Positions 32,934-45,645 of a stretch of 64,000 bases of DNA are shown piece after piece (position 1 is the stretch's first letter; the number at the start of each line of letters is the position of its first letter). Both the position numbers and the translations under genes were made by a program. This DNA is from Silene conica (lineage: Eukaryota > Streptophyta > Magnoliopsida > Caryophyllales > Caryophyllaceae): assembly GCA_029255685.2 (NCBI GenBank), contig CM055319.2, forward strand, positions 36,032,530-36,096,529. Direction: 5' to 3'. The notes under the pieces are model-generated. The model saw only the letters and a list, made by a program, of their open reading frames with translations. It had not been told where the DNA came from and did not search any database.

Positions 32934-33079
32934 TGGTGCTAGAGATTGTTTAGTTTAGTTTTAGTTTTAGCTTTAGTTCGTTGTGCTTTCTTTGTTTTGG
33001 TCAAAGCTTTGTTAGTTAAGTGTAGAGTGGTTGTTATTTTACTAACCCTAGTGCCTAAAAAACACTAGGACGACTAATT

Positions 33080-34829
33080 GTGTGCCAAGTTTTTATGCCT
33101 AGGGGTGATTCGAATTCTTTACTTTCGACTTCCGAACCGGAAAGGCTTTTTCGAGCCTTAAGGAGGAGGACTATAGCAAGAGTGAGAATTGCTTCCCACG
33201 CCTCAACTAGCCACAACAACCCACCTACTTCACCTGAACCACAAAGCCCAAATCAACACATTCTAAGCCCAACCTCCGAAAACTTCGACAACCCATTCTA
33301 CCAATCACCACCACCCTCACCTCATGTTCCAAACCCACCACAAATTCCCATAATGGCCACGCTAAGAGATCATAACCGCCCGAACCACAATGATACAACA
33401 AACCCCATCAATTTTGGCACTCTTGTGCCCCAAAACTTCGAGATTCACCCTTCTCAAATGAGCTCTATTGAGAAGAATGCTTTTAGTGGAGCCTCTCATG
33501 AGGATGCTGACGGAAATTTGAGAAAGTTTAAGGGCAAAGTTGCCATGATCAAGAAGAAGGGGGTGCCGGAAGAAACTTTGAGGTTAATGCTATTCCCCTA
33601 CTCATTGACGGACAAGGCGGATAGGTGGTTGAACATTCACCCCCCTAATACCTTTACTACTTGGGATAACTTAGCCACGACTTTTCTCGCTAAGTACTAT
33701 CCATCCTCGAAAACCGCAATGCTCCGTAATGAAATCACCCAATTTCAACAAGATGAGGGTGAAAGCTTGGGAGAGGCGTGGGATAGATACCAAGACTTGC
33801 TTGCTAGGTGTCCTCATCATGGGATACCTACATGGTATACGACTCAAACGTTCTTTGAAACACTTCTCCCACGCACCAAGGAGATGGCGAATGCGTCCGC
33901 GGGAGGTAGTTTTGACCACCTCCCGAATGAAGATGGGACCGAGCTTATCAAGAAGATAGTGGATTTCGATGAAAACTATGGTACAAGAGGAAATTCATTG
34001 AGAAGAGGTAGTAAATACCCCAATGAGAGCCTCTCCAACTCCAAAGCAAATGAAGAAACAAATGCCAAAATTGATTTGTTGACAAAGAAGTTGGAGGAGT
34101 TAACAAAGGGGTCTTCAAGCAAAGAGACCAAGGGAAACACTCCAGGAATGTACCAAGCGCACAATGTTGTTTCATGTGACTTGTGTGGAGGAAGTGGGCA
34201 CACATTCGATGTATGTGCCAATAATTCTTATGAGGGAAGTGGGAGTGAAGAGGAGTTGTATGCCTTCCAAGCATTCAACAACTCAAGGAGTCAAAACACT
34301 TTCAACCCAAACTCCAATTACTACCATCCGGGCATTCGAGGAAGACCTTACATGAGCTACAAGAGCATAAACGTCTTGAACCCACACTAACTTCAACAAC
34401 CCCAAGTTCAAAATCCACCCGTTTCCAACCAAGGGGTGGAAATTTCAATCCATGAAACAATTACCACAATCAAAACTTCTACCAAGGGAGTCAATCAAAT
34501 CAAGCCAACCAAGGCTTTCCACAAAATTTCAATGACCCAAATTTCAACCCAAATTTCAACAATCAAAACAATCAAAACTTAAATCCACCAAACCAAATTC
34601 TCAACCAACCATCATTCCAACATAACTCCAACAACCCCAATCAAAACCAAAACAACTACAACCACAATCCACAACAAAATTTCAATAACAACCAAAATCC
34701 CAACAACCCAAACTACAATCCAAACTTCAATCAAAACTTTCCATCAAACAACCAAAACCAAAACTTCAACAACCAAGCTCCAAGAGGAAACTCCCAAGGT
34801 GGGGTGCAAGGAACGATTATGGGTTCCCC
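33080..34829 (+). pseudogene. Gag, element 4
   Basis: The frame from about 33080 (ATG at 33095 also possible) encodes a Pro/Ser-rich N-terminus, a capsid domain (LMLFPYSLTDKADRWLN, ITQFQQDEGESLGEAWDRY) at about residues 165-285, and a CCHC knuckle CDLCGGSGHTFDVC near residue 365. A TAA at 34388-34390 stops it within NPH/LQQPQVQN, after which Asn/Gln/Phe-rich repeats (NFNPNF-like) run to about 34800. The stop probably replaces a Gln codon. Confidence 0.88.
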
Positions 34830-36300
34830 TTGCCCCTCACCAATGCACCCCATCAAGACACGACAAGTGATTCCCAAGTGGGGGATTTGTTGAAACTTGT
34901 CAAGAACATGCAAGCAACTCACACCCAAGAAATGGCTAATTTGAAGAGTGCCAATCAAAGAGAAATACGGGAAATGGAGGCTCTAGTTACCTCTCAAGCT
35001 CTAGCAAACCCGCAAAGGCCACCCGGCGGCTTCCTTGCCCAAGGCCAAAGTTCTAAGGATGCCTCACATAATCACCAAGCACATGCGGTGATTTTGAGGA
35101 GTGGTACGGAGCTAGAGGACCCGTACAAAGACTATAATTTTGATGAAGAGGAGCCCATTTTGGAGCTTGTGAAAGAGAAGGAAAAGGGAGTTGATGCAAG
35201 CACTTCAAGGGATAATGAGTATTATGTGGAGGACCTCCCTTATGAGGAGAAAGAAGAAGAAGTTATCTTGGAGGAAGTGGATGCTAGACAAGAAGAGTTG
35301 GTTGCACAACCAACTACTAAGGTAACAAGCAAATCAACACCCACCAAGGTACTATCTAACCCTCAACCTACTAGCTTGCCATATCCTTCAAGGGCTTTGA
35401 AGGGAAAAGAAAACTTCAAGTTCATCAACTTTTGTAAGATGCTTGAACAACTTGAAGTGACTCTTCCCTTCACGGATGTGATTTTGAATATGCCGACTTA
35501 CTCAAAATTTTTGAAAGAAATCTTGTCGGGAAAGAGGACCTTGGGTAACCAAGAAGTAATGGCTATGAAGGAGGAGTGTAGTGCACTTCTCCTCCAAAAG
35601 GTGCCAAAGAAACTTGGTGACCCGGGGGATCTTCTCTATCCCTTGTATACTCGGTGGTATTCCTATTTCTCGTGCCCTTTGTGATTTGGGAGCTAGTGTT
35701 AGTGTGCTCCCCTTGAAAGTTGCTAAAAGGATTGGTATGAATGATTTGGTTCCAACAAGCATCACCCTCCAATTGGTGGATAGGTCCGTCAAGCGCCCTT
35801 TGGGGGTGCTTGAGGACGTACCCGTCAAGGTGGGTAAACATTTAATTCCCGCCGATTTTGTTGTCCTTGATATCCCGGAGGATAGCCACACCCCCATCAT
35901 CTTCGGTAGGCCTTTCTTGGCTACCGGAGGCGTCTTGATAGGCGTGAAGAATGGGTGGCTCACCTTTCGGGTTGGGGATGACAAAATTGAGTTTAATCTT
36001 CCTACTATGATGAAAGGTCCAAGACATGATGAGGCATTCACATTGGACATTGTGGAACAAGTGGTAAGAGAAATGGAAGAAGTGGAAGAAGACAAGGAGA
36101 GTCACATGGAGCAATTGTGTGGCATCTCAACATGTGAGGACAAAGAGATGGATGAAAGCCTAGAGCTTGAAGATGAGGAGGTAGAAAAACTAGAGGGAAT
36201 GCTCCCTCCAAAGGTACAACTCAAACCCCTTTCCTCCCTCTCTAAAGTATGCCTTTCTTGGGGAGGGAGAGGCTTACCCGGTGATTATCAACTCTAACCT
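34830..36300 (+). pseudogene. Gag-pro linker and protease, element 4
   Basis: 34830-35684 encodes a coiled-coil-like, acidic linker and the conserved KMLEQLEVTLPFTDVILNMPTY region. The frame then shifts near 35630 and 35581-36297 carries the retropepsin: LCDLGASVSVLPL, GVLEDVPVKVGKHLIPADF and DSHTPIIFGRPFL. An acidic tail and a further shift near 36290 follow. Confidence 0.88.
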
Positions 36301-37380
36301 TAATGAGCATCAAGAATCCAAACTCATTTCAACCTTGAAGGATCATAGGAGCTCTTAGGGTATAGCCTTGACGACATCAAGGGTCTACGCCCGAGTCTTT
36401 GCATGCATAGGATAATTCTTGAGGAAGGGAGTAGACCAAGAGTGGAGGGGCAAAGGAGGTTGAACGTACCCCAAGATGGCCGAGGTAGTGAAAAGTGAGG
36501 TTTTGAAATTACTTGATGCCGGCATCATCTATCAAATAACCGATAGTAGTTGGGTGAGCCCCGTGCACGTTGTCCCCAAGAAAGGGGGTGTGACCATGGT
36601 CACACAAGCGGATGGGACTCTCCTCCCTACTCGTCCGGTGACCGGATGGAGGATGTGCATCAATTACCAGAATTTAAATGCGGCGACCCTCAAAGACCAT
36701 TTCCCCATTCTCTTCATAGACCAAATGCTTGAAAGATTGGCGGGCATGCTTACTATTGTTTCCTTGATGGGTACTCCGGTTTCTTTCAAATACGCATCCA
36801 CCCGGAGGACCAAGAGAAGACTACCTTCACTTGTCCTCAAGGAGTCTATGCTTACCGAAGAATACCATTTGGGTTGTGTAACGCACCCGACACCTTTCAA
36901 AGGTGTATGATGGCAATCTTCGCGGATTTCCTTGAGACAAGCATGAAAGTCTTTATGGATGACTTTAGTGTGCATGGGGATTCGTTTGAGTTGGGTCTAG
37001 AGAATTTGAAGAATGTTCTTGCTAGATTTGAAGAGCATAACCTCGTCCTTAATTAGGAAAAATGCCACTTTATGGTTGAGGAAGGAGTTGTGCTCGGTCA
37101 TGTCGTGTCTAAGAGGGGAGTTGTAGTTGATGGCGCAAAGATTGCCGTGATAGAGAACTTATCACATCCCACAAATGTGAGGGGGGTGAAAAGTTTTCTA
37201 GGCCACGCCGGTTTTTACCGGCGTTTCATTAAAGACTTTTCAAAAATTGCTAAGCCATTGACTTCACTTCTCCTTAAGGACGCCCCTTTTGTGTTTACTA
37301 ATGAGTGTGTTGAAGCTTTTTTAAGGATCAAGGAAGCCTTAATCACGGCCCCAATCATCCGGGCACCAGATTGGGGGCTC
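36301..37380 (+). pseudogene. Reverse transcriptase, element 4
   Basis: LLDAGIIYQITDSSWVSPVH, then WRMCINYQNLNAATLKDHFP and the catalytic FMDDFSVHG (near 36955) mark an Athila RT. Frameshifts occur near 36760 and 36880, and a TAG at 37054-37056 replaces Trp before EKCHF. 37072 onward reopens with [12 protein letters not shown]. Confidence 0.9.
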
Positions 37381-37940
37381 CCCTTCGAAATTATGTGTGA
37401 TGCTTCGGATTTCGCGGTTGGAGTGGTGCTTGGTCAAGTAGTTGACAAGAGACATCATGTCATTTACTACTCGAGCAGGACTCTAGACCGGACTCAAGCT
37501 CATTATTCAACCACAGAGAAAGAAATGTTGGCTATTGTTCATGCCATAGAAAAATTCCGTCCTTACCTAGTGGGTTCCAAAGTGATCATCTACTCCGACC
37601 ATACCGCTTTAAGGCAATTGATGTTGAAGAAGGATTCCAAGCCTAGGCTATTGAGATGGGTCCTTTTGCTTCAAGAGTTTGATCTAGAGATTAGAGACAA
37701 GTCGGGGTCGGAGAATGTTGTTGCGGACCACTTGTCTAGATTGACTATTGAAGATCATGGTTTGCAATATAGGGAAGGGCCGATTAATGAATGGTTGCGC
37801 CAGGATAGCTTGATGGCTATAGGCAATAAGTTGCCTTGGTTTGCGGATCTAGCCACTTATCTTGTTAATGGCTTTATCCCCGAGGAATTGGAGGCTAGAG
37901 ATAGGAGAAAATTGAAGGTGGATGCTAAGAGATACTTTTG
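37381..37940 (+). pseudogene. RNase H, element 4
   Basis: Within an open frame from 37072 the domain shows [44 protein letters not shown] and the [11 protein letters not shown] end. Catalytic acidic residues are present. This is the best-preserved part of the element. Confidence 0.9.
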
Positions 37941-38483
37941 GGATGATCCTTACCTATTCAAAAAGTGTGGGGATGGACTCTTGAGGAGATGCGTGTCCAA
38001 AGAAGAGGGGCTTGAAATAGTGGACAGGCTTCACAATTTCGCCTATGGAGGACACTTGGCGGCTTCTCGGACTATAGCCAAGGTGCGCCAAGGAGGTTTC
38101 TTTTGGCCTTCTATGTTCAAAGACATTCACGATGTGGTTAGATCTTGTGACGCTTGTCAAAGGTCGGGCAACATTGGTAAGAGGAATGAGATGCCCCTCA
38201 AGACTATCTTGGAGATTGAGCTATTTGATTGTTGGGGGATTGAATTTATGGGACCTTTCCCCAATTCTTGTGGGAATGAATACATCTTGGTGGCCGTGGA
38301 CTACGTCTCCAAGTGGATAGAAGCGGTTGCCTCCCCCACCAATGACTCCAAAGTAGTTGTGAAGCTCTTCAAAACCATAATCTTTGCCCGTATCGGAGTA
38401 CCCCGAATTGTGATTAGTGATGGAGGTTCTCACTTCCGGAAACACACATTCAAGACCCTTTTAGCCTCTTATGGAGTGACCCA
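37941..38483 (+). pseudogene. Integrase, 5' part, element 4 (interrupted)
   Basis: The zinc-binding region ([15 protein letters not shown] ... CDACQRSGN) and the first catalytic segments ([21 protein letters not shown]... wait-free core to SYGVTH) are open up to 38483, where the LTR of element 3 begins. The third catalytic Glu and the C-terminal domain are not in the window. Confidence 0.88.
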
Positions 38484-38755
38484 TGATGCGTGTCTATTTT
38501 ATGATGTTTTTCATCTATTTTTACACGCATTTGGTCGCTTATTTACTATGTTTTAGCCCTTATTTCCCAACAATCGTGTACTTTCGTATTTTTATGCACT
38601 TTTATAGATTTATGCGGAAAAGGGACGATTTAGCACCAAATTCATGTCCTCAAGTCTTTTTCATAATTAAGGAACAATGGAAAGTCAACTGGAGTCTTTA
38701 TTTAAGTACCAAGAGTCAAAGCGAGAAGAAAACCGAAGGATTTCTTTACGGAAGC

Positions 38756-38886
38756 GGTCGACCGACCTACTCTACGGGTCGGCCGACCAGGCCTAATTTT
38801 ATGAAGTCCAGAATCTGAAGAAAAGCCCAGAATTTGCTAAGCCCGTGAAAAGAGGTTGACCGACCCACCATAGTGGTCGACCGACC
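38756..38886 (+). repeat. Cassette, two pairs (U3, element 3 5' LTR)
   Basis: D at 38756, P at 38777, GGTTGACCGACC at 38854 and D at 38875. Both pairs are 21 nt apart. The 38854 copy shows one CpG-to-TpG change. Confidence 0.93.
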
Positions 38887-39394
38887 TCAGCAAAGCCCAG
38901 GAACGTTTTTTCGGAAATAAATTAGAAGTAGGAGTCTTTTAGGAAACTCTAATCTTTGGCCCTATATAAACTAATCTTGTGATTAGGGTTTAAGTATTCA
39001 ATAATTCAGTAATATATTCAGTTTCTTAGTTAATAAGCTACAATAAAGTTACAATCTAGTTTTATTCCGTCTTTAGTTTATTTGTAATCTTTCAATAATT
39101 CTCAAGCATTCATCAATAAAGTTTGTTCCTTTCTGCCTTAATCCCAATTCTGGTAATTACTCTTTTAATCTAGCTTTATTATTGTTCTTATTATTATTAC
39201 TACATTCGTTTAAGTCAGAATCTCAAGCTTTGTTAATTCTTGCATGTTTAGATTATTTACTATGTTTACCATGTTTATTCCTGTTTTCATAATCGTCTTA
39301 ATAACCATGAGTTGCTAATTTTCATATGTTAGGATGTAGGGGATGAATATGCGTAGATAGTAGAAATTCCGAGACCGACTTGTAGCAGAGCCAC

Positions 39395-39468
39395 GGTCGG
39401 CCGACTCAAATAGTAGGTCGGTCGACCGAGGCGGTGGTCGGCCGACTGGAATAGCTGGTCGGTCGACC
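39395..39468 (+). repeat. Cassette cluster in R/U5, element 3 5' LTR
   Basis: Motifs at 39395, 39416, 39436 and 39457, the same 0/21/41/62 layout as in element 1. Confidence 0.92.
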
Positions 39469-40064
39469 ACTCGCGCATGAATCCTGTTTCGTCTTTTCTT
39501 GTTGACTATAATATCCTACAATGAGACTGAAAGGAGACTTGTAGGACATTAGTAATGACCTACCCAAGATTGAGAGATACGGGAAGGACATTGGTTTACA
39601 CCTTAAGACGGCTAGGTTACTTAAGACTGAAAGGTATGTGACCTAGGATTTAGGAATCACCCTTATTGTTGACACCCAATAATTGTGAGACCTAGGAACT
39701 AATAGCATAGGCCGAAATGAGCTATTAGGTACCATAGACCGAAAGGATATGTTACACCCCTTACGCGACTGCAATACATGTTGACCTTAGGATTTATATT
39801 ACCTTAGCTATTTATTACCCAAACATCCTAGCATCCCTTTTATTATATTTTATTCTCATGTTTTATTTCTTATTTTTATTTTAATCTTTGCTTTAGACTT
39901 AGTAAACAACAAATCAAACCCCCAATTGTTACCTTAAAACATTAACACCAAAGAATAAACATTCCCCACCTCTCTGTGGTTCGACCCTGACTTTCACTAG
40001 CTATTGTTAAAGTTAGGAATTATAAATTTTATCTTTGGTAACCTCAACGACGGGCATCAAATTT

Positions 40065-40082
40065 TGGCGCCGTTGCCGGGGA
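40065..40082 (+). promoter_or_regulatory. Primer-binding site, tRNA-Asp (element 3)
   Basis: A perfect 18-nt complement to tRNA-Asp, 5 nt after the LTR. Confidence 0.93.
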
Positions 40083-40126
40083 GACGGTATAATTTTGTTT
40101 GTTAATTTTTAGTTTATTTTTCTTGT

Positions 40127-40150
40127 CTTAAGGAACTTAGGTTCCTTAAG
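40127..40150 (+). other. Stem-loop downstream of primer site (element 3)
   Basis: CTTAAGGAAC, loop TTAG, GTTCCTTAAG: a perfect 10-bp stem at the same place as in elements 1 and 2. Confidence 0.8.
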
Positions 40151-40231
40151 ACCGTTACTTACCTTTTCTTCTAGTTTTGCTTTAGAAGACAGGTTTTTGA
40201 GAGGAAGGCTTGAGTACTCTCTTGTTTAGAT

Positions 40232-41570
40232 ATGGATTCTATTTATGACCACCTACAGCCAAAGGCTCAAGATTTACCGAAGGGATTCGCCTTGCCTACC
40301 CCCACCACTGGCTCCTTTGTGCTCCACCCAAATAATATCTTTATGGTGGAACGGAGTCAGTTTTCTGGTCTACCCGACGAAGATCCATTGAAGCATGTTA
40401 CAACCTTCACGGATTATTGTTGTGCCATACCCATACCTGACGGGGTGACTAGAGATGAGGTGCTGGCAATGATGTTCCTGTTCTCATTAAAAGATGTCGC
40501 GCGAGATTGGTACTGCTACCTTGATAGGGCAGCTGAGAAGGTTACGGATTAGACTTCCTTGGCATTGGCTTTTTACAAGAAATACTTTCCTCTTGCAAAA
40601 GCCGAAGACTTGAGAAGCCAAATCACTAACTTTCAACAAGGGCCTGGTGAAGGATTTTGTGAAGCATGGGATCGGTTCAAGGAATTGGTCCGTTCTATCC
40701 CTCACCATAACTTTCAACAATGGTACCTGTGTAACCAATTTTACCACGCCCTTTATGATGATTATAAGATGATTCTTGATGCAGCCGCCAATGGGAGATT
40801 TCAGAATAACACCGACCATATGAAAGGTTGGGAAACCATTGAAGACATGGCGGTGCATAGGGCTGCTTTTAAGAGTGCACGTGGGAATTCACGAAGGCTG
40901 AATGTGGAGATGAATAGAGTGATGGCTCTTGAGACAACAGTTGAAGCCCGTTTTGAAAAGCTTGAGGCAACCCAGCTGAAGTTTGAAAGTGCGAACCTAG
41001 TTACTACGGTTGACAGCACGAGTGAGATTGAGAACTTGAGAGCTCTTGTTGATGTTTTAACAAGGCAGGTTTTAGAGATGGGAAAGGCTCAAATTGCCTC
41101 CTCAAAGGCTTTTGAAGAACACTTGATAAACATAGCCAACCGAATAACTAGTTCTCCAGCTAGTTGTGACGGACCCATGGAGACGTTGAACGCCATAAAT
41201 CTTAGGAGTGGCCGTGTTTGTGAAGGATCAGCCCAAAAAGACGATTCTGCCGAGGTTCAAAACAAAGAAACTGATCCCGTCAACAGATCAGGAGGTCGAC
41301 CGACCGCTGCTGTAGGTCGACCGACCTCGATTCCTGACGTAAGATCAAATTCTGAAGAAAAGAAAATTTCTGATGTTGCAGAGTCTGGTCGACCGACCGC
41401 TGCTGTAGGTCGACCGACCGACGTTCCTGAGCAGAGTCCTGTTTTGACTCCGGAATTGCTGGATTCCTCCTTCATTCAAGGCCTCACCAAAATATTACAA
41501 CTGAAAAAGCCAAAGGTTGCTGATCCTATGGCTAATGTCACCGTTCCTTATCCCGAAAGACTGAAAAATT
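40232..41570 (+). pseudogene. Gag, element 3
   Basis: Starts MDSIYDHLQPKAQDLPKGF. The capsid domain includes MMFLFSLKDVARDWY and ITNFQQGPGEGFCEAWDRFK, and a coiled-coil-like segment precedes the linker with four Gly-Arg-Pro-Thr repeats. A TAG at 40550-40552 replaces Trp (VTD, stop, TSLALAFYKK); otherwise the frame stays open into protease and RT. No CCHC knuckle is apparent, as in element 2. Confidence 0.9.
41294..41419 (+). repeat. Cassette, two pairs inside gag (element 3)
   Basis: Four perfect D motifs at 41294, 41315, 41387 and 41408; both pairs 21 nt apart, all reading Gly-Arg-Pro-Thr. The spacers encode AAV twice. Confidence 0.95.
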
Positions 41571-42690
41571 CAAAAGAGGATCGGAAATTTGGTAAGTTTT
41601 TGGAGATGGTGAAGAATCTTGAGGTAACCATCCCTTTTACTGATTTAATTACCCGGGTACCTTCTTATGCTAAATTCACGAAAGATATTTTGAGTCGTAA
41701 GAGGAATTTTCAGGACGACGGTGTTGTTGCTTTTGTGGAAGAATGTTATGTTCTTTCACAAAATAATATAGCACCCAAGTTAAAGGACCCAGGTAGCTTT
41801 TCTATCCCTTGTAACATAGGTAATCATGTTATAGGGAAAGCCCTTTGTGATCTAGGGGCTAGTGTCAGTGTCATACCTTATTCTGTATGTGAAAGACATG
41901 GTTTAGGTAGACTTAAAGTCACCAATATTACCCTACAGATGGCTGATAAATCAACCCAAAGACCATTAGGAGTCTTGGAGGATGTCCCTGTAAGAGTGGG
42001 AAAGTTCTTTATTCCTGTGGATTTCGTTGTTTTAGACATTGCTGAGGATAGTCAAATACCTATTATTTTAGGTAGACCATTTTTACACACAGCTGGAGCT
42101 GTAATAGATGTCAAACGCGGGACCATTACTTTAGAGATTGGAGATGACACTATCGAGTTTAGTCTTGCCCATAAGGCAACTATTCCTACTGATGATACTT
42201 GTTGCTCCATTGATATTATAGACAGGAATGTTATCCTTAATTGGAGGGAATCCTTGACCAAGGATCCCTTAGATGATCAGACAATTTTGGACAAGTGTGC
42301 AGGAAATCCAGCTGAGGATGCTGAAGAGCTGGATGAAATAGAAGAAGAGGAAGAGGAGTATGAGTTTACTGAAGAAGAGAATGAGAAGCTCATAAGCCTA
42401 GCCAATGCAAATCTGGTAAACATGTGCTATTCCATTAGTACCGATTCTGTTCAGGCGGTTGAGGTAAAGGTACCAGAGCGTAAGCCACTTCCTCCTAATC
42501 TTAAGTATGTTTTCTTAGATGATACTGAACAGTACCCTGCAATTGTTAGTTCTAAACTTAATCCTGACCAACTTTCTGCCTTAATGACTGTTCTCAAAAA
42601 GAATAGGAAAGCTCTAGGTTATTCTTTGGATGATATTAAGGGCATAAGCCCTGATGTTTGCATGCATAGAATGGAGTTAGAGGAAGGGCA
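41571..42690 (+). pseudogene. Protease and linker, element 3
   Basis: Open frame continuous with gag. The retropepsin has LCDLGASVSVIPYSVCER (about 41843-41896), QMADKSTQRPLGVLEDVPV and DSQIPIILGRPFLHT. The acidic linker EEEEEEYEFTEEENEKL follows. The domain itself is intact; it is called pseudogene because the polyprotein has stops on both sides. Confidence 0.9.
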
Positions 42691-43470
42691 TAAGCCTTAT
42701 AGACAAGGACAGCGTAAGTTAAATCCTAAGATGCAGGATGTGGTTATGGCTGAGGTAATGAAACTTCTTGATGCAGGTATTATCTATTCAGTTGGAAACT
42801 CTAAGTGGGTTAGCCCAGTCCAGGTGGTTCCTAAGAAAGGAGCAACCACAGTAGTTAAGAATGATAAAAATGAGTTAATACCAACTAGAGTTGTAACTAG
42901 GTGGCGGATGTGCATTGATTATAGACAGTTAAATGCCGCCACCAAGAAAGACCATTTCCCCCTTCCTTTTGTTGACCAAATGACTGAAAGACTGGCTTCG
43001 AATAAATTCTTCTGTTTTCTAGATGGTTATTCAGGTTTTTTCCAGATTCCCATCCATCCTGATGGTCAGAGTAAGACTACTTTTACATGTCCACAGGGTG
43101 TTTTTGCTTATCGCAGGATGCCTTTTGGGTTATGCAATGCTCCTGCTACCTTTCAAAGGTGTATGATGGGTATCTTTTCTGACTTTATAGAAAACATTAT
43201 GGAGGTATTTATGGATGATTTCTCTGTTTACGGTAATGCTTTTGATCAATGCTTAGCTAATCTTGATAAAGTCTTGCAGCGATCTATTGATGTAAACCTT
43301 GTCTTAAACTAGGGAAAGTGTCATTTTATGGTTACTGAAGGGGTAGTGTTAGAGCATCTAATTTCTGATAAAGGTATACATGTAGATAAAGCAAAGGTGC
43401 AGGTGATTGAGCAATTACCCCCTCCTGTTAATGTCAAGCGGGTGAGGAGTTTCTTAGGACACGCAGGTTT
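42691..43470 (+). pseudogene. Reverse transcriptase, element 3
   Basis: An Athila RT with LLDAGIIYSVGNSKWVSPVQ, CIDYRQLNAATKKDHFPLPF, FCFLDGYSGFFQIPI and FMDDFSVYG near 43208. TAG at 43310-43312 replaces Trp (LVLN, stop, GKCHF). One base is missing in the HAGF(Y)RRF segment near 43470, shifting the frame. Confidence 0.92.
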
Positions 43471-44168
43471 TACAGGCGTTTCATTAAGGACTTCTCTAAA
43501 ATTGCTAAACCACTTACACAATTGCTTCTTAAAGATGTCATCTTTGATTTCACTGATGAGTGCCTTTCAGCTTTTAACAGGTTGAAGGAAGCTTTGATCT
43601 CAGCACCAATCATTCAGCCACCAGATTGGGATGCTATGCTGTAGGTGCTGTGCTAGGTCAAAGGAAGAACAAGGCTCTTAATGCTATATACTATGCGAGC
43701 CGCACCCTAGATGAAACTCAAGTCAACTATTTCACCACTGAAAAGGAGATGCTATCTGTCATATTTGCCTTAGAAAAATTCAGGTCCTATTTAGAAGGTA
43801 ATAAGGTAATTGTTTATACTGACCATGCAGCTTTGAAAGGTCTTTTTCAGAAGAAGGACTCAAAGCCAAGGCTTTTAAGGTGGATACTCCTTCTCCAAGA
43901 GTTTGACATTGAGATTAGGGACAAGAAAGGCGCGGAAAACGTGGTAGCTGACCACCTATCTCGCCTACAGCTGACTGATGAGGAAGATTCTTTACCTATT
44001 GATGATTCATTTCCTGATGAGAGCTTATTTATCATTAATAGTTCAGGTTCTTATCCCCCTCCTTGGTATGCTGATTTTGCAAACTTTGCTGTCACAGGTA
44101 AAATCCCTCCTGAGTTGTCATGGCAACAAAAGAAGAGATTTATGTTCGATGCAAAACAGTATTTTTGA
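43471..44168 (+). pseudogene. RNase H, element 3
   Basis: [30 protein letters not shown] and [12 protein letters not shown] are present. About 33 bp are missing near 43632 compared with element 2, which removes the segment with the first catalytic Asp (CDASDYA). TGA at 44166-44168 replaces Trp in QYF(W)D. Confidence 0.9.
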
Positions 44169-45346
44169 GATTACCCTTATGTTTCTAAAGAATGCGGAGA
44201 TGGACTTATCCGGAGATGCGTCCCCCAATGGGAGGTGAAGGATATTCTGGAAGCATGTCACTCTTCTGCATATGGTGGTCACCACGGTCCATCTAGGACC
44301 GTGGCCAAGGTATTACAGTCTGGGTTTTATTGGCCTACCTTGCATGCTGACTGTAGGAATTTTGTAGGAAACTATGATGCTTGTCAAAGAACTGGAAATG
44401 TCTCAAAAAGACATGAGATGCCGCAGGTTGGTATTTTAGAGGTAGAGATTTTTGATGTCTGGGGCATTGATTATCAAGGACCTTTTCGCAGTAGTCAAGG
44501 TAACATGTATATTCTTGTGGCTGTTGATTATGTGTCTATGTGGGTAGAAGCTATTGCTACTCCCCATTGTGATGCAAAGGCTGTTATTAAGATGTTTAAA
44601 AAAATCATATTTCCTCGTTTTGGTGTCCCTAGGGTTGTCATAAGTGATGGAGGTATGCATTTTAAAGAGAAACGCTTAGGTGACTTGTTAAATAAATTCG
44701 GTGTCCAACACCGTAGGGGTTTAGCTTATCTCCCTCAGACTAGTGGTCAAGTTGAGATCTCTAATAGGGAACTCAAGGAGACCCTAGCCAAAGTAGTTTC
44801 TAAGTCTAGGAAAGATTGGAGTCTAAAACTTGATGATGTTTTATGGGCCTATAGAACCGCGTTCAAAACCCCAATAGGGATGTCACCATTCCGATTGATT
44901 TATAGTAAGACTTGTCATTTACCAGTAGAGTTAGAACGTAAGTCTTGGTGGGCTATATGTGATCTTAATTTAGACCCTAATCTTTCCCGTGAGAAACGTT
45001 TGTTGCAGCTCAATGAGTTAGAAGAATTCAGGTTGTTAGCCTATGACAATGCCAGGATTTACAAGGAGAAAACAAAGCGCTGGCATGACAAGAGAATCAT
45101 TAGGCGTGATTTTCAGGTAGGTGATAGGGTGTTGCTTTTTAATGCTCGTATTCGTCTTTTTCCTGGTAAGCTGTAATCCAGGTGGAGCGGACCCTACACC
45201 ATCATAGCTGTCTCAAAATTCGGGTCAATCGAATTAGAAACCTCATCTGGTGAGAGGTTCAAGGTCAATGGCCAATATGTGAAGCACTTCCGAGGAGAAA
45301 ATGAATTTGTCGGAAAGGTTGAAGTTTCTTACTTTGACCCTTTTTA
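44169..45346 (+). pseudogene. Integrase, element 3
   Basis: The HHCC region ([14 protein letters not shown] ... [13 protein letters not shown]), the core ([29 protein letters not shown]) and the C-terminal [19 protein letters not shown] are open from 44235 to 45173. A TAA at 45174-45176 replaces Lys after LFPGKL. The remaining codons, to about 45346, match the end of element-2 integrase. Confidence 0.9.
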
Positions 45347-45512
45347 GGATGCTTCTCGATAGGTAAAAAGGGTCGTGCGGGACCTCTTAAACCAGCGCTA
45401 CACGAGAGGAAACCCGTGCTCTAACTTAAATTTACGTTTTGTTTTTTTCCGTTTTATCCTTGATGAAATTTTAAGTTTCTGCAGAAAAATAAAAGAACTC
45501 GTCAGTACAACA

Positions 45513-45645
45513 GGTCGACCGACCCAACTATTAGGTCGACCGACCTTCTGGCAACTTTAAAATGCATTCTGACAGGTTAAGTAAAATTTGCAGAACAGGT
45601 AAAAAGGACGGAGGTCGACCGACCGAGAATTGCGGTCGACCGACC
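45513..45645 (+). repeat. Cassette, two pairs after pol (element 3)
   Basis: D at 45513, 45534, 45613 and 45634; both pairs 21 nt apart. Confidence 0.95.

Larger units (their letters stand above)
31310..38483 (+). mobile_element. Element 4: Athila-like gypsy element (family Z), 5' part
   Basis: A 1603-bp 5' LTR, tRNA-Asp-like primer site, gag, protease, RT, RNase H and the first part of integrase, all plus strand and all with interruptions. It is cut at 38483 inside the integrase core by element 3. Its 3' LTR is not in the window. A solo LTR of the same family lies inverted at 48056-49761. Confidence 0.9.
38484..40059 (+). mobile_element. Element 3 5' LTR (subfamily A)
   Basis: 1576 bp, TGATGCG to GGGCATCA, clearly the same subfamily as both LTRs of element 1 and carrying the same eight cassette motifs. 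It is more diverged from those two than they are from each other. Confidence 0.92.

Noticed and set aside
33671..34274. Minus-strand open frames opposite element-4 gag
   Set aside because: Shadow frames of the gag coding sequence without domains or start context.
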